Assembly (NCBI GenBank): GCA_019242155.1
Contig: JAFAWA010000129.1
Span: 1-39,355 of the forward strand
Origin: Terriglobia bacterium
Lineage (GTDB): Bacteria; Acidobacteriota; Terriglobia; Bryobacterales; Bryobacteraceae
Length of the DNA: 39,355 bases
Reading direction: 5' to 3'
Notes under the pieces: generated by a model
Told to the model about the DNA's origin: nothing
Database searches by the model: none
The model's input: the letters and a program-made list of their open reading frames with translations, nothing else
Shown: one piece after another, positions 17,722 to 26,700 of the stretch
Layout of the letters: each line of letters opens with the position of its first letter
How positions within the stretch are numbered: position 1 is the first letter of the stretch
Made by a program: the position numbers and the translations under genes

Positions 17722-18428
17722 GCCGCCTCCGTTCCCTGCTCTTCTCCACTCCTTTAATAGCGCTTGCAACGATTGTATTCGGCGCGATCTCACTCTTCGC
17801 CGCGTTCCTGGATCGCAGCGGCGAAGCGGCTCATGGGGTAGCGCGCATTTGGGGCAAGACACTGCTCGCCGTGAGCTTCGTTCGCGTGCGGGCCGCGGGA
17901 GTGGAGAAACTCGATCCGCGGCAACCGTATGTTTTCGTCGTGAACCATTCGAGTTACCTGGATATTCCGGCGCTGCTCGCCGTGCTGCCGCAACAGTTCC
18001 GTTTCTTCGCCAAAAAAGGGCTGCATCGGATTCCGTTTTTGGGTTGGCATTTGCGGTGGGCAGGCCATCTGCCGGTAGATCGCTCCAATGCACGCAATTC
18101 ACTGAAGAGCATGAGCGCGGGCGCGCAGGTCATTCGCGGCCGCCGCATTTCGGTGGTGCTGTTTCCGGAAGGCGGCCGTTCCGCCAAGGGCCTGCGCGAA
18201 TTTCGGGAAGGCGCGGCATACATTGCGATTAAAGCGGGCGTGCCGGTGGTGCCCGTAGCCATCAACGGGATGAGGGATCTGCTGCCTATGGGATCAATTC
18301 ACATCCGCAGCGGCAAGGTGTTGGTGCGCGCCGGCGAGCCTATCCCCACCGCCGGTCTGGAGGTGAGCGACCGCGCTGCGCTGACAGCCCGCTTGTACGA
18401 GCAGATGCGGACTCTGTTGGAGTTTTGA
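17718..18428 (+). CDS. plsC: 1-acyl-sn-glycerol-3-phosphate acyltransferase
   Basis: This membrane-associated enzyme acylates lysophosphatidic acid to phosphatidic acid in phospholipid synthesis. The 236 residues start with a hydrophobic segment (LIALATIVFGAISLFAAFL). The acyltransferase motifs are all present: NHSSYLD (HX4D) at about residue 74, FPEGGRSAKG at about 151, and VPVVPVAINGM at about 174. The ATG overlaps the folC stop by 4 bases, so this is the last gene of a rsfS-rlmH-accD-folC-plsC run. The convergent aguA gene ends 21 bases downstream. Confidence 0.9.
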   Translation: MSRLRSLLFSTPLIALATIVFGAISLFAAFLDRSGEAAHGVARIWGKTLLAVSFVRVRAAGVEKLDPRQPYVFVVNHSSYLDIPALLAVLPQQFRFFAKKGLHRIPFLGWHLRWAGHLPVDRSNARNSLKSMSAGAQVIRGRRISVVLFPEGGRSAKGLREFREGAAYIAIKAGVPVVPVAINGMRDLLPMGSIHIRSGKVLVRAGEPIPTAGLEVSDRAALTARLYEQMRTLLEF

Positions 18429-18449
18429 TCTGTCAAAATACCGCAAGCG

Positions 18450-19502
18450 TCACCGGCCCGCCGCGGGTTGCTGCTGCGTCATGCAGTGCAGAGCGCCCAG
18501 GCCCCAGATCAACTCGGTGCAATTGATGCCTACCACTTCGCGGCCGGGAAATGCTTTTGCTAGGATCGCGAGCGCCGTGCGATCGCGCGCGTCGTTAAAT
18601 GTCGGCGCCAGCACTAGGCCGTTGGCAATGTAGAAATTGGCGTAACTCGCAGGCAGGCGGCGTCCGGCGAAACACAACGGTGCCGGCATGGGCAGCTTGA
18701 TGACGCGCAGCCCGGCCTTGCGAAGCAGCCCGTAGTTCTCGCGCAGCGGCTCGTAATTGGCATCTGCGGCATCATCTTCCCAGGCGGCCACGACGGTGTC
18801 TCGAGCAACGAAACGCGCGATGTCGTCGACGTGGCCATGCGTATCGTCGTCGGCAATTCCGTTATGGAGCCAGATGACGCGGTCTATGCCGAGATATTGG
18901 CCCAGCGCGCGCTCAATGGCGGCACGGGACATCCCGGGGTTTCGTGCCTGCACGGGGCTGAGCAGGCACTCTTCTGTGGTGAGCAACAGGCCCGCGCCAT
19001 TGACGTCGATGCTGCCACCTTCGAGTACCATGTCATTGATCCAGGCAGAGCGTTTGAGGCGGCGCGCGATGGCATCCGGCACTTGGGCATCGAGTTCGAA
19101 ATCATCATATTTGGCCCAGGCATTAAAGCGCCAGTGCGTTAAGCCGAGTTCTCCGCGGCGATTCTTGATAAACAGCGGCCCGGAGTCGCGCATCCATACG
19201 CGGTTGGTAGGCTGTTCGAGGAACTCGATCGCTTCCATTGCTGCATCCAGCTTCGTCAGGACTCGGCGCGCCTGCTGTTCGATTGCCCGGTCGCGTACGA
19301 GGATGCGCACCTTCTCAAAACGGCTGAGTTTGCGGACGATTTCGCCATATACCCACGGAATGGGGCCGAAGCGGCCAGGCCAGTCTTCGCGATTGTGCGG
19401 CCAGGCGATCCAGGTAGCTTCGTGGGGTTCCCACTCCGCGGGCATTCGGTAGCCCAAGGCGCGGGGCGTTTTGGATAGCCCCTGCCATGTCTTCGCGTTC
19501 AA
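18450..19502 (-). CDS. aguA: Agmatine deiminase
   Basis: AguA converts agmatine to N-carbamoylputrescine and ammonia, in the arginine-to-putrescine route. The 350 residues belong to the guanidino-modifying PAD-like family. The usual landmarks are present: WMRDSGPLF near residue 104, GHVDDIARFV near 225 with the catalytic His and Asp, and the C-terminal HCMTQQQP with the nucleophilic Cys near 341. The ATG overlaps the aguB stop codon by 4 bases, which places both enzymes of the pathway in one unit. plsC ends 21 bases from its stop, from the opposite side. Confidence 0.94.
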   Translation of the reverse strand: MNAKTWQGLSKTPRALGYRMPAEWEPHEATWIAWPHNREDWPGRFGPIPWVYGEIVRKLSRFEKVRILVRDRAIEQQARRVLTKLDAAMEAIEFLEQPTNRVWMRDSGPLFIKNRRGELGLTHWRFNAWAKYDDFELDAQVPDAIARRLKRSAWINDMVLEGGSIDVNGAGLLLTTEECLLSPVQARNPGMSRAAIERALGQYLGIDRVIWLHNGIADDDTHGHVDDIARFVARDTVVAAWEDDAADANYEPLRENYGLLRKAGLRVIKLPMPAPLCFAGRRLPASYANFYIANGLVLAPTFNDARDRTALAILAKAFPGREVVGINCTELIWGLGALHCMTQQQPAAGR

Positions 19503-20380
19503 TCAATCACCCGGCTCGAAATGGGAGAGTAGGCATCAATGCGGCGGTCGCGTAGGAACGGCCAGTTGCGCCGCACCTCTTCTATGCGGCGCGGGTCGCA
19601 ATTGACGATCAGGGTCTCTTCGCGGCCGTGGGAGGCTTCGGCCAGAATCTGACCGAACGGGTCAGCCACGAAGGAGGCGCCCCAGAACTCCAGACAATGC
19701 TCGGGCGGCCCTTCGTATCCCACGCGGTTCACCGCGGCGACGAACAGCCCGTTGGCAATCGCGTGTGACCGTTGAATGGTGCGCCAGGCATCATGCTGGG
19801 CCGCGCCGAATTCGGCCTTCTCGGCGGGATGCCAGCCGATCGCCGTGGGATAGAACAGAATCTGCGCGCCTCTGAGAGCCGCCAGGCGCGCGGCCTCCGG
19901 ATACCATTGATCCCAGCAGACCAGCGGGGCGATTTTAGCGTAGCGGGTATCGAATGCTCGAAAGCCTAAATCTCCCGGCGTAAAGTAGTACTTTTCGAAG
20001 TAAAGCGGATCATCGGGAATGTGCATCTTGCGATAGAGCCCGCAAATGGAGCCGTCGGCGTCGATCACGATCGCCGTGTTGTGGTAGACCCCCGCGGTTC
20101 GCCGCTCGAACACTGAGCCGATGATGACGACTGCGAGTTCCCGGGCCAAAGCGGCAAATGAATCGGTGGTAGGCCCCGGGACCGGCTCAGCGAGATCGAA
20201 AAGCTCGGCCCGTTCCTCGCGGCAAAAATACTGCGACCGGAATAGCTCCTGGACGCAAATGATCTGCGCCCCATTGCCGGCCGCTTCACGAATCCGCCAT
20301 TCGGCTTTGGCCAAATTTTCGGCCGGATCGCGCGAACATGACATTTGGATTAAGCCTATGCGGAAGTCCGAGCGATGCAC
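19499..20380 (-). CDS. aguB: N-carbamoylputrescine amidase
   Basis: AguB hydrolyses N-carbamoylputrescine to putrescine, carbon dioxide and ammonia; aguA, which makes the substrate, overlaps it downstream. The 293 residues show the nitrilase-fold triad: Glu in CVQELFRSQYF, Lys in YRKMHIPDD and Cys in LVCWDQWYPEAARL. The start is GTG at 20380; a GAGGAG runs straight into it with no spacer, which is unusual. No in-frame ATG exists before the first beta strand (FRIGLIQM), so the GTG is the most credible choice. A TACAAT lies six bases upstream of the GTG and might be a -10 element. Confidence 0.92.
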   Translation of the reverse strand: MHRSDFRIGLIQMSCSRDPAENLAKAEWRIREAAGNGAQIICVQELFRSQYFCREERAELFDLAEPVPGPTTDSFAALARELAVVIIGSVFERRTAGVYHNTAIVIDADGSICGLYRKMHIPDDPLYFEKYYFTPGDLGFRAFDTRYAKIAPLVCWDQWYPEAARLAALRGAQILFYPTAIGWHPAEKAEFGAAQHDAWRTIQRSHAIANGLFVAAVNRVGYEGPPEHCLEFWGASFVADPFGQILAEASHGREETLIVNCDPRRIEEVRRNWPFLRDRRIDAYSPISSRVID

Positions 20381-20497
20381 CTCCTCATTGTAGCGGTGGG
20401 AGGCCGGAGCCGGGCCGTTAGAAGCTTATTCGTGGCGCGTTACAGTGTGGGTTACAAGCCAAAGCGTTTCTTCTGTCTGGCTGGAATGGAATTTATA

Positions 20498-20524
20498 GAG
20501 TTCGCGAAAGCTTTCGCGCAACTC
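20498..20524. repeat. Perfect 16-bp palindrome with flanking 5-bp arms
   Basis: CGCGAAAGCTTTCGCG at 20503-20518 is its own reverse complement. GAGTT at 20498-20502 and AACTC at 20520-20524 extend the symmetry with a single unpaired C at 20519. It could be an operator or an RNA hairpin. Confidence 0.75.
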
Positions 20525-20540
20525 ATCACCTTTGCAAAAG

Positions 20541-20561
20541 GGTTGGCGACATCTGTCAACC
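20541..20561. repeat. Inverted repeat GGTTG / CAACC
   Basis: GGTTG at 20541-20545 pairs with CAACC at 20557-20561, and the inner part contains GACATCTGTC, itself a GACA/TGTC inverted repeat. It lies 16 bases from the palindrome at 20498-20524. Confidence 0.5.
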
Positions 20562-20603
20562 GATAGTCGACCATGCAGATTACGACCGGCTCCGCACGCA
20601 CTG

Positions 20604-20617
20604 CCGACGGTCGTCGG
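20604..20617. repeat. Palindrome CCGACG-GT-CGTCGG
   Basis: Six-base arms separated by two bases, at 20604-20609 and 20612-20617. The loop is too short for a stable hairpin without opening inner pairs, so a DNA-binding site is the likelier reading. Confidence 0.45.
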
Positions 20618-20656
20618 ACCATAAATAACCGCTGTAGACGGGGGGCCAAATTCGCC

Positions 20657-20702
20657 GAAATGTGGAGCTCCACATTTCTCCATAAATGTTGTTTATGTGG
20701 AG
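20657..20702. repeat. 22-bp perfect palindrome plus a third half-site
   Basis: Bases 20657-20678 form a perfect 22-bp palindrome with half-site GAAATGTGGAG. A further half-site copy, TTATGTGGAG at 20693-20702, lies downstream. CTCCACAT at 20668-20675 can therefore pair with ATGTGGAG on either side (20660-20667 or 20695-20702), which would allow two alternative hairpins. As DNA, it looks like two or three protein-binding half-sites. Confidence 0.7.
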
Positions 20703-20904
20703 TTCGCAGTTAGAAAGAATGTGCCGGAATTATGTAATTGGTTCGAGACTCACATCTACACGATCTGTTCGAAGCGGAGAATCCCTCCGAGAAGTGCGTG
20801 CCGGGATCGCTCCGTTATTTCCAACGTGGCACACCTTTAGGCCTGCCCTGTTGAATCAGTCTTGAGGAAGATGTCCCCGATAAACCTGGGCCACCTTCCC
20901 GACC

Positions 20905-23412
20905 TCATTCGGAACGTAACAGCACAGCTGGATCGATATGAATCGCGCGAAACACAGGCGGCAGCGCCGCCAGGGCCGCCACCGCAAGAATAGCGATCAG
21001 GGGCAAAATCATCATCCGGGGATCGCCGGCTCGGACCTGATAGAGCATACCGATGATATAGAGTTCTGTGAAGTGGCCGAGACCAAGGCCGATCGCCGCG
21101 CCGAGCGCGATCATAAACGAGGCCGCAAAGGTAACGCTCGCGACTACGTGGCCCCGCATTGCGCCGAGCGCAATCCGGATGCCCAACTCCCGACTTCTTT
21201 CGAGGACCGCATAGTTGAGCACGCCGTAGAGTCCGATTGCCGACAAAGCGAGGGCAACTGCTGCAAAGAAGAGCGCCAGGGTTGCCAATAGCCGCTCGCG
21301 AACCATTTGATCGCGCACCAATCGTTCCTGAGGGACCATGTTGGCTATACGGAGCTCCGGTTGGAGCGCAGGGATAGCCCGGCGCAGCAAGGATGCGAGC
21401 GTCATAGGATCCGGCGTTCGTGTGCGGACGAGGAAAGTAGCTCGATATCCTGTGGCATTGCCGGCATTTCGTCGAAATGGGACATATGCCGCCGCGGGAA
21501 TGGGCAGGCGCATGTCTTCATAGCGGGTATCCCCGACTACACCCACAATCCGGATCGTCACACGCGCATTTTTGCCCGGACTGCCCGAGAAGCCACCGGT
21601 CGAGAGGGTCTCGAAGCTGCGGCCGAGCGGGCTCTCTGCTCCGAAATAGCGACGCGCGAAGGTTTGATTGACGATGGCAACCTCGGGGAACTCGTCATCC
21701 CAGCGAAAGTCGCGCCCCGACCATTGCTTAATCCCCATGGTTTCGAACCATTCAGGCGCGATTCCGAGAAACCATGTGCTGTGGCTCCAAGTCCCGTCAG
21801 GCGTCTGGCCGTTCGCCCAGACGAACCCGGTTTGCGCATTGAAACTCATCAGCGCGTACTGAGCCAAAGAGGCCGACTCCACACCGGGAAGGGACCTTAC
21901 CTGTTGGAGTGCTTGGTACCAGGAGGTAGCGGACAACGGATTTTTGCTTATGGCTTCCAGCGTCAGCAGACGCTGCGTGGAAAAGCCGGTTGGCTGGTTC
22001 GCCATTTTTTCGAAGGTCAGAATGAAGAGGCCGGAGACAAAGAGCACGAAGCAGCAAAAGGCCACCTGCGCGGCCACCAGGCAGTGCATCATACCTCGGT
22101 GCCGGCGAGGGCCGCCGCCATCCTTTAGTGTAATGGCAGGCTGAATGGCGGAAACCCTGATCGCGGGAGCGAGACCGAACAGGACGGCCACGACGCCAGT
22201 GAGCGCCAGCGCGAACAAGGTCACCCGCCAATCGGGGGCGAGCACGAGCTGCACGGGCTGGTCCGCCGGAGTCAAACGCCTGACCAACAATGGCGCCGCC
22301 CAGGCGGAGAGCGCAAGCCCGAGCGCTGAGGCGGCAAAGGCAATCATGACGCTTTCGATTACGACCAGTTGAATCAGCCGGATGCGCCCGGCTCCGATCG
22401 CAACACGCAAGGCCATCTCCCGGGCCCGCGCCGCAGCCTGGGCGGTCATGAGGTTCGCCACGTTCGCGCAGGCGATGAGCAATACCAGGGCCACCAGCAC
22501 GGCGAAGATGGCGAGAGCCTTCTGGTATCCGTGTTGTATCTGCGAGCGGCCCGCACCGACAGGCTCTAAAGTAATCGGAACTGCCAGGAAGAAGTCCTTC
22601 TCCGCCTTCGATCGTTCGGCTGGCCAAGTCTTGACCTGCTCTTCCCGGGAGGCGTGCAGGGCCGCGCTCAGCCTTCCTCGAATCTCGCCAAGATTTGTTT
22701 CAGACTGGCGTCGCAGCCAAACCCGGTAGCCATTGTAGACTCCATAGATGGCGGGCACGTTCATCATGTTGGGAAGGAAAATGTCGGTGAAAGTGCCGGG
22801 ATCGGTTCCCGTGAACCCTTGCGGAGCAACCCCGATGATTTCGAAAATATCGTTGCCGATCCGGAAGCGGCGACCGATGACGCCAGGGTCTTTGGCGAAA
22901 CGCCGAGACCAATACTGGTGAGAAATCACAGCGACTGGATGCGCACCCGGTGTAACATCATCCCTTCCGGTAAGCAACCGGCCAAGCGTCGCTTGCAGGC
23001 CGAAGGAGTCGAACATCGACCCGGAAACATACTGCCGGTACGCCGGCTCAATTTCCTGGTCGGAACCGAAGGTGAGATCAATGCGGCCCGGGAACGCGAC
23101 GGCCATCAATTGGGCCTCGCCCCTCACAGCACGGCGTAGCCGGAGAAAAGCCGGATAATCGAATTGGTCGACGCTATCGATCTTGCTCTCGAACAGGGCT
23201 TCGTAAGTCAGCGCATAAAGATGCTCCGGATGGGCGATTGGCAGCGGGCGCAGGAATAATGCATCGATCAACCGGAACGCGGACAGGCAGGACCCGATTC
23301 CCACCGCCAGCGAAAGAATTGCGGCGCCAGAAACGGCCTTATGCTTGAGCAGTTGCCGCCAGCCGAAAACTGCATCGGCAATCCACGATTCAGGCCAGGA
23401 CCGCACGATCAT
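20905..23412 (-). CDS. Orphan duplicated MacB/FtsX-type permease (ADOP family)
   Basis: A membrane protein of 835 residues with the layout of the acidobacterial duplicated orphan permeases. A first transmembrane segment (residues about 25-50) precedes a large periplasmic MacB-PCD domain (about 55-250). Three transmembrane segments of the first FtsX domain follow (about 290-430), with the family phrase IACANVANLMTAQAAARAREMALRVAIGAGR. Then come a second periplasmic domain and a second FtsX set (about 720-830), with GLYGVLNYAVLERSRELGIRIALGA. No ATPase gene is next to it, as expected for this group. The substrate is unknown. The ATG at 23412 is 328 bases from the divergent kgd gene. Confidence 0.9.
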   Translation of the reverse strand: MIVRSWPESWIADAVFGWRQLLKHKAVSGAAILSLAVGIGSCLSAFRLIDALFLRPLPIAHPEHLYALTYEALFESKIDSVDQFDYPAFLRLRRAVRGEAQLMAVAFPGRIDLTFGSDQEIEPAYRQYVSGSMFDSFGLQATLGRLLTGRDDVTPGAHPVAVISHQYWSRRFAKDPGVIGRRFRIGNDIFEIIGVAPQGFTGTDPGTFTDIFLPNMMNVPAIYGVYNGYRVWLRRQSETNLGEIRGRLSAALHASREEQVKTWPAERSKAEKDFFLAVPITLEPVGAGRSQIQHGYQKALAIFAVLVALVLLIACANVANLMTAQAAARAREMALRVAIGAGRIRLIQLVVIESVMIAFAASALGLALSAWAAPLLVRRLTPADQPVQLVLAPDWRVTLFALALTGVVAVLFGLAPAIRVSAIQPAITLKDGGGPRRHRGMMHCLVAAQVAFCCFVLFVSGLFILTFEKMANQPTGFSTQRLLTLEAISKNPLSATSWYQALQQVRSLPGVESASLAQYALMSFNAQTGFVWANGQTPDGTWSHSTWFLGIAPEWFETMGIKQWSGRDFRWDDEFPEVAIVNQTFARRYFGAESPLGRSFETLSTGGFSGSPGKNARVTIRIVGVVGDTRYEDMRLPIPAAAYVPFRRNAGNATGYRATFLVRTRTPDPMTLASLLRRAIPALQPELRIANMVPQERLVRDQMVRERLLATLALFFAAVALALSAIGLYGVLNYAVLERSRELGIRIALGAMRGHVVASVTFAASFMIALGAAIGLGLGHFTELYIIGMLYQVRAGDPRMMILPLIAILAVAALAALPPVFRAIHIDPAVLLRSE

Positions 23413-23740
23413 TCGTCAAACACCTTATCAGGAAAATAATGCAGTTTGTCTTCGGAGGCGTAGCATAAGAAAACCGAAAGCTTAGACACACAGGTCTAGG
23501 GTAATGGTTTTTGCCAGGGCGCACGGAAGAGGCGCTGACCGCGTCCGAGGTCTTCGTACCCCGAGAGTGACGGGCCGGTTGCGAGGGACATTGGGAATGG
23601 AAGTTTCATTCCACCGGCTTCAGGAAGTTAGGTCACATGGAAATGGCGTGATTCGAGGAGAGCATGCCGGTAGCCCTGGCTATCTATCGGCCCCGCTCAG
23701 AATCCGATGTGCCTCGCTATCATAGAATAAGAAAGCTTCC
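23413..23740. other. Divergent intergenic region, no gene seen
   Basis: This 328-base gap separates the divergent permease and 2-oxoglutarate dehydrogenase genes, so it must hold both promoters. I see no well-matched promoter. A small inverted repeat, GGAATG at 23594-23599 with CATTCC at 23607-23612, and -10-like TATCAT or TAGAAT sequences at 23718-23728 lie in front of the dehydrogenase start. Open frames here are short and unconvincing. Confidence 0.5.
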
Positions 23741-26700
23741 ATGCCCGAAAAAAACGATCCCGCTTTGGGAATCAATAGTTGGCTCCAAGAAGAGCTATAT
23801 CAGCAGTATCAGTACGACCGCAGCACTGTGGATGAAAGTTGGAAGGAGGTCTTCGAACACTCTGCTGCTCCCGGCACCAACGGAGGCGGCGGCGTCGCGG
23901 TCGCGAAGGCGCCTGCACCCGCGGTTGAAGCCGTTTCCGGCGATATTCTGCAGCCGCTCCGCGGCGTCCCGGCACGCATTGCCGAGAACATGGGCGCCAG
24001 TGTCACGGTACCGCTCGCCACTTCGCAGCGCACCATAGCCGTCAAGGTGATGGACGAAAACCGGCGCGTGGTCAACCAGCACCGTACACTCACGGGGAAG
24101 AGCAAGGTTTCCTTCACGCATTTCATTGGTTGGGCTGTCGTCAAGGCGCTCGAAGAACTGCCCATGCTGAACTACGCGTTCAGCGAAAAGAACGGGCAAC
24201 CCTTCCGCATCGTCCGCTCGCAGATCAACCTGGGCATCGCCGTCGATGTGGCGGGTAAGGATGGCGGGCGCACCCTGCTGGTTCCCAATATTAAAAACGC
24301 GGGCGCACTCACCTTTGCGGAGTACGTTACCTCCTTCGACGACCTGGTCGCTCGCGCGCGTACCGGGAAGCTCACCACCGAGGATTTCCAGGGCACCACT
24401 ATCTCGCTCACGAATCCCGGCACCGTCGGCACAATGTCCTCCAATCCGCGTTTGATGGTCGGCCAGGGAGCCATCATCGCCGCGGGCGCCATTGATTATC
24501 CCGCCGAATATCAAGGAGCCGCCGAAGAGACACGCGCGTTGATCGGCCTGAGCAAGGTGATGAACCTGGGCTGCACCTACGATCACCGCATCATTCAAGG
24601 TGCGGAATCGGGCGCGTTCTTGGGCAAAATCCAGTCGCTGCTCGATGGCAACGATGGCTTCTACGACGAGGTTTTCGATCATCTCCATCTGCCCTATCTG
24701 CCGGTCCGCTGGGTAAAGGACCGCCGCCCGCTTGTTCCCGGTGCCTCGGCTCGCACCGCCGAAATCGCCAAGCAAGCCGCGATCATGCAAATGATCAACG
24801 CTTACCGGGTTCGCGGCCATCTGATCGCCGATCTCGATCCGCTAGGCACGCTGCCCAACTACCATCCGGAGCTCGATCCTGAAAGTTACGGGCTCACCAT
24901 CTGGGATCTCGATCGCGAATTCATCACCGGCACTCTCGGTGAAGCGATCGGTGAGGACGGGCCGAAGCCGGTAGCGACCCTGCGGGAAATTCTCGAGACG
25001 CTGCGCCAGACCTATTGCGGCAAAATCGGCTCCGAGTACATGAACATCCAGGTTCCCGAGCAGAAGCGCTGGTTACAGCAGCACATGGAACCGGAAGCCA
25101 ACAACTGGCCCCTCGAAAAGGCCACTCGCATTCGCATCCTCAAACATCTCATCGCGGCAGAAGAGTTCGAGCATTTTCTGCATTCGCGGTTTGTCGGCCA
25201 GAAGCGTTTCGCGCTCGAAGGCGGCGAGACGGCCCTGGCCATCGTTGCCGAAATCATGGAGCGGGCTGCTCAAAATAACGTCCATGAAGTCGTAATGGGC
25301 ATGGCGCATCGCGGCCGTCTCAACATCCTGGCAAACGTAGTTGGTAAAGATCTAAAAAAGATCTTTTCCGAGTTCGAAGGTGAAATCGATCCCGCCAGCA
25401 CACAGGGTTCCGGCGACGTTAAATATCACCTCGGCGCGCAGGGAGTTTTCAAAGCCGATGGCAAGGAGATCATCGCGTCGGTAGCACCCAATCCCAGCCA
25501 TCTCGAAGCGGTCGACCCGGTGGTCGAAGGCATCGTTCGGCCGAAACAGGATCACCTGAACGATTCCGAGCGCGCGCGTGTGATCCCGCTGCTCATACAC
25601 GGCGATGCGGCCTTTGCCGGACAGGGAGTGGTTGCCGAAACCCTGAACCTTTCGCAGCTCGACGGCTATTCCACCGGCGGCACCATTCACCTGATCATCA
25701 ATAACCAGATCGGTTTTACGACCCTTCCCGATGAAGCGCGCTCCACGCCTTACTCGACTGACGTGGCTCGCGGCGTCCAGGCGCCCGTCTTTCACGTCAA
25801 CGGCGATGATCCCGACGCGGCGGCGCGCGTGGTCCAAATCGCCTTCGACTTCCGCCAGCAGTTTAAACGCGATGTCGTGATCGATATGATCTGCTACCGG
25901 CGTCACGGCCACAATGAGGGCGACGATCCCAGCTACACGCAACCCATTCTTTACCGCAAGATTAAAGACCATCCGCCGGTAGGTAAGCTGTATGCCGAGC
26001 GCCTGGTGCGCGAAGGGGTGCTCACTGCCGCCGAGATTCCAGCGCTTCGCAAAGACGCCGCGAAACGGTTCAGCGACGCTTACGATGCCTCACAGGTCCG
26101 CGCGGAACACTACGATGTACAGGAACTCAGCGCGGTCCGCAACGAAGAGATTGGCAATCTTCGCCCACGCACGGCCGTCAGCCACGTTGTAATGGAGCGC
26201 CTGATACGTGCGATCACGCAGTTCCCCGACAGCTTCCACTTGCATCCCAAGCTGCGGGGCTTTGTCGACCGGCGTCGTGACGCCGTTGAGAAAAATGGCA
26301 ACATAGATTGGGCGCTGGGCGAGGCACTGGCTTTCGGTACCCTCGTTCTAGAGGGCACGCCGGTGCGATTGAGCGGCCAGGATTCCGGCCGCGGCACGTT
26401 CAGCCAGCGCCACCTGGCCTTCTATGATTCCGAAACCGGCCGCTGCTATATTCCGATGCAGCACATCTCTCCCGACCAGGCGCGCTTCGATGTGTTTGAC
26501 AGCTCCTTGAGCGAATACGCCGTGTTGGGTTTCGAGTTTGGATACAGTGTGGCCGATCCGTTGACTCTGGTGATCTGGGAAGCGCAGTTCGGCGACTTCG
26601 CCAACGGCGCACAGATCATGATCGACAACTTCATCTCGGCTGCCGAATCGAAGTGGGGACAACCCAGCGGTTTGGTTATGCTGCTGCCGCACGGCTACGA

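Larger units (their letters stand above)
20381..20904. other. Noncoding region rich in inverted repeats
   Basis: 524 bases between the aguB start (both neighbours are on the minus strand) and the end of the permease gene. I see no credible gene here: the open frames are short and lack family features. It does hold at least four inverted repeats, listed separately, all within 20498-20702. It presumably contains the aguB promoter and the end of the permease transcript. A control region, small RNA or degenerate mobile repeat are all possible. Confidence 0.6.

Noticed and set aside
20735-20760. GGTTCGAGACTC resembling a tRNA T-loop
   Set aside because: The flanking bases cannot form the T-stem, and no acceptor or anticodon arm can be placed around it.
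20826-20841. TGGCAC followed by a GGC: possible sigma-54 -24/-12 promoter
   Set aside because: The -24 part fits, but the -12 GC is displaced by one base and mismatched, and no plus-strand gene follows within reach.
21307-22128. Open frame of 273 codons on the plus strand within the permease gene
   Set aside because: The minus-strand permease is continuous with clear FtsX motifs; the plus-strand frame is a shadow of it.
23795-24820. Open frame of 341 codons on the minus strand inside the 2-oxoglutarate dehydrogenase gene
   Set aside because: It is the complement of the E2 domain, which is strongly supported on the plus strand, and has no family features.
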